21,252 nt of DNA from a virus, in IMG/VR virus record IMGVR_UViG_3300030329_001459, positions 1,949 to 23,200 of that record; one strand, given 5' to 3'. The position numbers were made by a program, and so were the translations under genes. This document shows positions 1 through 9,000 of this stretch, in pieces; positions within the stretch are counted from its first letter, which is position 1, and each line of letters starts with the position of its first letter. The notes below the pieces were generated by a model that worked only from the letters and a program-made list of their open reading frames with translations, had not been told where the DNA came from and searched no databases.

Positions 1-3000
1 ATACTTCATTTAACGTAGATGTATGTGAATCCATTTCATCTTGACTATCGTAGTACTTACCTGAAAGAGCTTTAAATTTATTAAATAGTGATCTAACATT
101 ATCACTAGTAATAGCCCCTAGTTCTTCAGTAGAAGTTATTTCACCTTTAGGAAAAGCGTCTAAAGAATGAAGACCCAATTTTTTACCTAATTTTGTAAGT
201 TTTATATCTAAATCTTTATTATAAGCAGGAAATAAATTAGTTTGCTCTCTATAGTGTTTATTAAAATTACCACTATCTCTAGATATCTTTGGGTTATAAC
301 CCATAGATTTTCCCATTGCTTCAAAAGATGTAAAGCTAAATGTTTCTGTATTCTTATTATAGTTTTGTTCAAACTCATTTAGTGTGTCAGTTTCAGATAA
401 TTCTTCATTAGATAAATTATACATATGGTCTATATTAGTGTAGCCATCTTCTAGTAGCTTTTGTCTTTGCTCACGTACTTTTTGTGTAATTGCTTTAGCT
501 CTTTCAGATATAACACTAAGACTAGATTTGTCATTCCACTCAAGGTATTCTGGATTAGCTTCCCATACACGCATTTTTACTTTATCTAATCTAGTAAGTG
601 TTTTACCTACCTTGGCATTCTTAAATCCCATTCTCAATCTGTCAGCGTCAAGTTTATGTTCCTTTATAAAATCATTTAATTTTGCAGCTTTAGTTCGATT
701 ATCTATATCTTGTCTAAACTCTTCCATTAATTGAATAGCTTTAGCAGTTAATTTTTCTTCTCTAGCTATTCGTTTTTGTTCTTTCTCAGTTAGTTCTATA
801 GCATCTACTATATCTTTACGATCTGTATTACGCAGAACCCCTAGCATTTGATTATGCATTGCTTCCATAATGCTATGGGTTGTATTGAGTTCCCAGTGTA
901 TTTTGTTATAGGTTCTTGTTAAGTAATTTGCCCAATTACTACTGGCATTAAATCCATCATGAAGAGCATTTATTTCTGCTTTTTTCAAAAGTAGCCTAGT
1001 CATAGCTGATGCGTCTTGGTTGATAACCTGACGAATTAGCACAGCTAATCCAGCTGCATCGAATACCAATGATCGTTTAGGTGTAGATCTGGATGTATCT
1101 TTTTGTCTTTCACGATCATAAAAGTTAATTTCAGCTTGGTTCTCTTCTATATCACCTTTGTTAGTTGTAAATTTAGTAGAACTTAAATCAATACCACCTT
1201 CAATTGTTCCATCTTGGAGCCTTGTAGCTAAAGCACCAGCTACTTGAGGGTAGAATTTCATTAAGCCTTGTTTATCCTTAACCAGATCAATAACTTCTTG
1301 TTTAGTTAAACCAGGCCTAACAGCCCTAAGTTGCTCAGTAGCCTTATCCTCAATAGCTTTGCGAGTCTTCGCTGCCATGTTTTTAGGAGCAGGTTTGCCT
1401 GTTTTCTTATTAGTAATGCTAAAGCCATCTTTAGTCTTTATAACGTTAAACGTATAGGCGCCTTGTGTAACTTCAACAGGTACATCTTCCATAACAGGGG
1501 CATCTAAATTAATTTCATCTAATTTATTCTTAATAGCCTCTTCAAAATGAACCATAAATACTTGGTGTAGTACGTCTCCCATTTCGACTATTGATTGTCG
1601 AGGTTCTACAGTATCCCCAAGTAACTCATCTAAACTAGCTTCAAATCTAGGAGCAACACGAGTATTTAATTCTGCACGTACCTGTATGTCATTAAGCTTT
1701 ACTTTAAAAGCAGGAGGAGTTATACCTAAATCTTTTTTAGTACCTTCTATTAACATTCGACCAAGAGCTCCTCGATCTGTTTGATTAAATGCATTTAGTG
1801 TTTCTAAAGCATCCATAAAAGGTGTAATAATTTGCTTTTCATAATTTTTTCTATTTTCAAAAAATCCATATCTTTTGTATTTATGGGTGTCTACAGGAAG
1901 CGCTGTTTTTGAGGTTTCTTCTACCAAATCTCTTAGTACATCTGCATGGCTAGGTTCCGACAATGTCGTGTAGTAAACTAATTCTTTATCATCTAAATTA
2001 CCATCACCAATTTGTTTACGAATCCATTTTCTACGGTTAGGTTCTACATCTTGATGGGCTGTACCCTCTAACCATGCTTTATAATTATTAACAGCAGTTT
2101 TTATATCTGGTGTTTTGATAGTACCTGGGATATCTCTAGACGCCCAAGGATTTCCAAAATGCTGAGATGCAGTTAATCCTGGAATAGTATTAGAATTAAA
2201 AATTCTTAATGTATAAATTCTATTTGTAAGATCTTCTTTAGCATATTGTTTAGCGTCTGGTACTCCTTTTCTATTAGTAACTTTAGTAAGGAATGCAGGT
2301 ATATCTGAACGTAGGAGTTCCTCTTCTTCATTATTAAAAATCTCTTTGTATTCTTTTTGAATAGTACTAATTCGTGAGTACATAGCTTTATTTACTTCAT
2401 TACTTACCTCATTAGCTATATTAGCTATTCCTCCACCATACATCTTCATAATAAAAGGATACTTAACAACCTCCCTCATAGATTCCTGATCTCTAAACTC
2501 TGGATAGATAATTATAAGAGCGGCATTAATCTTGTTATAGTCCTCTTTAAAATTAGCTTCTCCCTCTTTTGTCAGAGTATATCTTTTTTTATCAACTAGG
2601 TCTTTTGACACTCTTGAAAATACTTTTTTCTTATACTTATCTTTGTACCATTCCCAAGCAACATCAGCAGAGTCATTATTCTGCATAAATTTAACTAGAT
2701 CTTCATAAACACCAGGTTCTTTTGGATCAAAGGACTTATCTTTAAGATTATGGCCTACTTGACTATTCTTACGTATACGTTCTTCTTTGTCCCACATAGG
2801 AAACTGGAGTACATTTATAGCCCAACCATTAGAAGTACCGTCCCTTTCAGTATAAAGATCAGTTTCAAAAGTAGATTTTGATTTGTCTTCAATTCGTCTA
2901 AAATTCTTAGTATATCTTTTATTTCTACTTGGATAACCTGCTTTAGTTTTCTGAATAGCTTCTACTGTCATGTATTTAGATAATGCAGTAATACCATTTA

Positions 3001-6000
3001 GGAGAGTAATATCAGCTTCTTTAAATGTATTATCTTTTTTAATTGCTGATAAAGCTGAGGATAGATCTTGAGAAGCTCTGTCTTTATCCTTCTTAGCCTT
3101 GGCATCTTTAGGTTTAGTTCTAAGAATTCCTTTAGCGGCATTAAGACGTTGCATAGCTTCTACAGCTGCTAGAACATTTGAGTGATTAATAATATTCTGA
3201 AAGGCTTCTTCTGATTCAACTAAATCTTTTTTCTCTACAGCAAAAGCTTCATTAATTGCTAATTTAAAATTAGTAAACTGTTGTTCATTATCTACGGAAA
3301 TTTTATTAAGTCCCCAAGCACCTACTAAGCCTCTAGTAAGTTTACTATTTTGAGGATTAATCTTACCTACCTGCATATACCTATGGTGGCTTTGTAATTT
3401 CCAAGCTAAATGAAATGCTGTTAATTCCCCACGATCATATGCCTGTAATAGTTCCTGCAAAGTATCTAGCATTCCATTATTTCTAGATGTTTTACTGGCT
3501 ATTTCAACGTCATGGAATAATTGTATTTTTTCACCATCCTCAGTAGTTTCGTATAACTCCTCAACATCCATTAGCTCTTTCAAGACATCTGTGTCTCGTA
3601 AATCAGCCACAAGATCCATGGACTCTAATTTACTCCATACAACATTTTGAAGTCTTTTAAGTGTTTCATAAACTTCCCCACCTTTAGGAGCTTCTGTAAA
3701 AGTACCTGTAGATGGGTTTATTGGAGGAGGAGTTTGAAAAGGGCCAGGACTATTAATCATATTAGCCTTAGAGATACTTTTCATTTCTTCTAAGGCATCA
3801 AAAGTACTTTGGTTCCATTTTTGATTTTCATCTACTTTAATATGTAAGTAATGCTGTTGTTGTTCTAATGGTATAGGTTTACCTTCTGGATATTTTTTTC
3901 TAATCTCTTCATTATCAGAGACTTTTTCATGCGTAGGTGCATTGTTAAAAGCCCTATTTTCATTGTAATCATCAAAATTCCAATATTTTTTCTCTACAGA
4001 AAAATAAGCACCTTTATCAGTGCCTTGAGCAATTTCTAAGGCCATCATTCCAAGTGCAGGAGCTAGGAGTTCAAAATATAGATCCGCTCCTACTTGGTCT
4101 ATAGGACTGTCTTTAGGGATTTTTTTAGCTCTTAGATCTAAAATACTAATAGCATGGTTTCCCATATCCATAGCTGCATCATGGTACCCAAAACCAACGT
4201 CATTAAGTTCCTCATCTTCATTTCTATTAAGTGTTTGGTTCTTACCACTATATAGAAAAGCTTCTTTTGCAAAGTCGTTATCCTTAAATCTATTATTGTT
4301 AGGGGTACGTTGTCTAAAAGACATAGCTGTTAACATCATGGTAAATACTATCTGATTAGGTAGTACACCTTGATTGTTATTACCAGTAGGATCTTCTTGA
4401 AGAAGTAAAGTTAACGGGGCTCTTAAAGCATGATTTCTAACATTTAATAGTTCAGATGTAGGCAATACCTTAGTCGTGGTCTGAATATTACCAGATGCAT
4501 CTTTAATCTCTCTACTTACTCTAGTGTATTGACCATCTTTATCATATGCATCATTTATGTCTCTACTTAATTCTTCTACTTTCCATAGAATAGGATTCCC
4601 ATCTTTATCTACGTCTGTAACATTATTAACCGTCCGTATTACAACCTCTTTTCTTGATAAATCTATAGAACTAACTTGATCATATCTATTTTTAAAATGC
4701 GTAAAGTTTTTAGATAATGTTTCAGCCGATGCTTGTGTTACACCTAAATTCATTAAGGCATTAACTAACGATTCCTGAGTATCAAAATCTTCATCCATCA
4801 GAGTATTAACAGCATCTTTTAATGTAGGTCGTGTGGATCCGATTTGAACTAAGTCTGTAAAATACGCACCAAGTACTTTTAACTGCCGTTCTAAATTAGT
4901 AGCCGTTAATTTACCGCCTAATACTTTAAGTACACCTCCTGTAATAGCTCTTTTGTATATTCGTTTGCTGCCTTCAATAAAATTAGGAAACAGATTTAAT
5001 TGTGTTCCTTTTTCTGTTGTATCTTCGGCAGATCTGTCGAATAACGAGAGTTGCTCTCCTTTTTCACCCGGTCTAGGAGGTGGAGTAGTCTCATCAAAAG
5101 GTGTAGTAGTTGGGCCAGGTGGTTCATCAGATCTTTCAGGGACTTCACCTTCTGGAAAAAGGTCAAGTTGTTCTCCTGGTTCTGCTCCTTCAATCTTTTC
5201 TCGTCCTTGAATTTCTTTATTGAGAGCAATATAGCTTTGTTGGAGAGATTCGTGTTCATTTTTTTCCTCTGGAGTTATTGTACCCTCGTCTATTTTCTTT
5301 TTAAGTTCCAACCCTCTTTGTAAAATAGCTTCTAGGTTTTCTTTAAGAATAGCAGTCGGAGTTGTAGGAATGTCTTCAACTGATATTCCCTCTATTGTTG
5401 CTTCATCTATTTCAGGTGCTTTAAGAGAATCTTTAGCTTTTTTTAATCTTCTTAAAACTTCTTCGTGTTCAGCAAGATTTCGGGCTTTATTGAATTCATT
5501 TTTAGCCATAGAAGTATTTCTATGTCCTTCAACTACCCCCATAATCCAATTACCATAATTTACTTCCCCAGCAAGCGTATCAATTAATCTACCTGAGTTT
5601 TTATCTATTTTTGTAACATACGCAAATTTTCCATTATATAATTTCTTTTTATGTGCTTCATCAATTTGAGTCTCGGTCATATCTGTTACTACTTCATAGG
5701 TCATATCTCTACTATTTTCAGCTTTAGTACCCACAACAGCTACGGCTTTACCAGTACTAGTAAATATTTCATAGGCATTATCAAATGCATTTAATTTATT
5801 GTTTATATTAGTAGCATGAGTACGCATATCTGAAACAAGAGATTCAAGTCGTCTTGTGAGTTTTACATGATCTGTTAATTCAGTAAGGGCTGTTACAATG
5901 TCTGTGTAGTAAGCATGTAATCCTTTAAATTTCTTGCTCTCCCCTTCAAGAATTTCCTCATGTACCGTTGCCATATCTTTATCAATAGCGTCTTGTTTTT

Positions 6001-9000
6001 CACCTCTTTCTTTTTGAATTCTTTTTTGATTAAGTTTAGCTGTCCAGAATTTTATGTCATCTGGGGACTTGGCTTCTGCTAATTTCTTTTCTAATTCTTC
6101 TGGAGTTAACTTTTCTATTTCATCAAGCCTATCTTCTAATGACCCTAGAACTCTCTTACCAGTTCCTATTTTTTCTTCTAGTTCTTTTATTTCTTTTGAG
6201 AGTTGTTCTCGTACTTTTGTAATCTGTGCATCAGTTAAATCTTTATCAATTAATGCCTCTACATGATCTAATTTTGTAGAAGGAGTTGTATCAGTTCGTG
6301 GTTTATTTCCAAATATTAATGAATCAATTGGGACAGTTTCAGTTACTCCTGCAAGTTTTACATGAACCTTCCCATCTCTTTCTTGTTTGCCTAGGATTGT
6401 TTCAATAACAAATCCTTGTTCACCTTTTTTAAGTAATTCTTCATCAGTTGTATTTAAATGAACTACGTCTCCTGGTTTAAACTTTCCACTTGGATCAAAA
6501 TTCGTAATATCTGGATCTTCTTCTTCGCTCATCTTTTTAATTAATGTAATTTGAGCATCAACTTCTTCATCTGAAATTTTGTCTACATCTCTACCTGTTC
6601 CATCAGCCCTAAATCCTTTTGGATTTGCGGATCCTGGCATAGTCGGAGACTTAGGACTTGCTTTATATGATTCATTTTCAAGTACCTTAGTTCTTCTATC
6701 ATTAACGTCTATTAATTGTTTTTCATAGACTTTGAGCATTGTTGGGTTAAGAGGAGCTTGCAACTCATTAAGCAATTTATCCTGTTTTTTAATTGCTCCT
6801 TCTAGGTATGTAGCATGTTTCTGTTCTTCTATTTTAATAGCTTCCTGTTTTTTCGGCCCAGGTATGTCACTTTGATTAATCTTTTCAACATTACTCTTAT
6901 GTTCAGCTATTTTTGTTTCTAATTGGAGTTCAAGTTCTAAGAGTTCAGTCATTTTTCTTGCCCCAATCCCTACAGGTACTGCTTTGCCCTCATGTTGTAC
7001 ATATTCAACAGTATCTTCAAGTGTGATTGGATCAGGCAGTTGCTCTTCTAAATTAGTTTTCTCTTCTAGTCTTTTCTCTATTTCAGCTTCTAAATCATCA
7101 TTCATTGCTTCGATAGCGTCATCTAATGACATGGCACCATCTGAAACTAACTGTTCATAAGGCTTATATAGCTTTTTCAGTAAGGTATTAGTAGTTTCCA
7201 GTTTTCCAGGTCGACCAGGTAAACTTAAAGTTTTACCGTGTAGATTGGGTATTTCATCATAAGCATCTTGTAAATCAGTTAATTGTTCAGTAAGAGCGTC
7301 TAATTTAGATTTTAAATTAGAAGGTGCTTCTTGCATCTTTTTAATTTTTTCTATTTTTTCTTGAGTGCTCTTTATTTCATTTTCAATTTTTTGTTTAGTT
7401 GCTTTGTCTGTTTTAGCTGCTGCTTTCTTTCCAGAAGGATCCCATGCTTTTTTAGCAACTTTTTTAGTTACCTCTTTGGCTGTTCCTCCAACTGCCATTG
7501 CTGGTGCCATAGTACCAACTGCAAATCCTTCTGGAATTCCTCCTTCAACTGCTGCTTTACCAATATCAACTTTTTTCTGTAATGCCGCTTGTTCCAGCAT
7601 TGAATTAGTTGTTCCTTGTACAAACTCAGCACCAAACATTTTAGGAGGAGCCCATACTACTTTACCTAACGTACGTACAGTAGGATGTATAGTTGCCAAT
7701 ACACCATTCGTTATCTGTGTGCCCCATAAACCAGCACCACCTAATCCTGGGATTAATTTAAGTTGTTTTACAACTATACCTGCACTTACTTTTTCAGATA
7801 CTTCTTGTAAAGTAGAAAATATTTTAATATCCGTAAGTATTTCAGGTGTTAATGCCTTTTCACCATGCTCGGCAACATACTGCTCAATATTAGCCTTAGT
7901 TCTGCCTCTAGCTAAGCCAGTAAGTAGCCCAAGTTGGACAGGTATATTTCCATATACTAATGCTACCGTATATCCAAAACTATCAAGACCTTGTAGGGCA
8001 AGAGTACCTTTGTATTCTTTAAATAGCTCTAAAGCTGCTGCCGCATTGCCATGCTCTTTAGCAATTACACGCATTGCTGTAGTAGCACTTTCAATATATT
8101 TTCTATTATATGGATGTGCTTCATGCCATATTTTAGAGAATTCTTTAAGCTTAGCTTGTTGGTCTTGGTTTTCTTTCGCATCCTTATCTAAAGTAGCAAT
8201 TACTTGATACTTTTCACTATCCTTAAATGCCTGCAACTCAGCTGATAGTCCTTTATTTTCTTGAATTGCTAAATAGTTTAATTTGTCTTGCTGAGTAATT
8301 TCATCATTAGGATCATGTGTAATAGACGACAGAAAACTTCCAGCTTTAAGTCTATTATTATGATCATTAATATGTTCTGTTAAAGTTGTAGCTCCTACAA
8401 ATCCTTGAAATATAGTTTCAACAGGATCAACTAAACCTCCTACTAATTTATTGTACATTCCTGATACTGATGTTTCTTCAGGATGATCCAAAAGATTAGC
8501 TTGATAGTTTGCAATATCATAAGCCATGAATACTTGAGCTTCGATTTTATCGCTAAAAGGCATCCATGTACCGTCTTGTGTAAGTAGACGATATGTTCCA
8601 TCTTGTAATTCTACTAAGTTACGATTTACAGATACTATTGGAGATGATGGAGTAAAATCTGGTAGTTTATAAATTTCTTTAATCAGTGCTTCATTAGGAG
8701 TTTTGTAAGAACTGTATAAATCCTCATAAGTTTTAGCCTCAGCAGGGCGAGGAGTAGCAGGACTATAAATATTTTCACTAACTGTTTTTGGTACAGATCG
8801 AGGACTATAAATATCTGGCTCTGGAACATCTATTTGCGGAACTGCTTCTGGTGTTACTTCTGGTACCGTTTCTGGAACTTCAGGAGTAACAGCAGGTTGT
8901 TGATAAGTTCCTTTAGGATCAGAAATAATTTCTGCTCTCTTTGTAAGAGCTTGTTTACGTTTGTTATCAAAATAAGCAGAATCATGTTTATCTTCTATAA

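Noticed and set aside
4996-5259. An 87-codon minus-strand frame overlapping the clamp-motif linker
   Set aside because: Another frame of the Pro/Glu-rich linker. The giant frame continues through with meaningful motifs on both sides, so this is a shadow.
7365-8207. A 280-codon open frame on the plus strand with hydrophobic sequence
   Set aside because: It lies wholly antisense to the giant polymerase gene, lacks a ribosome site, and its Leu/Ser/Ala/Cys-rich sequence is what the complement of Ala/Lys/Glu-rich coding gives.
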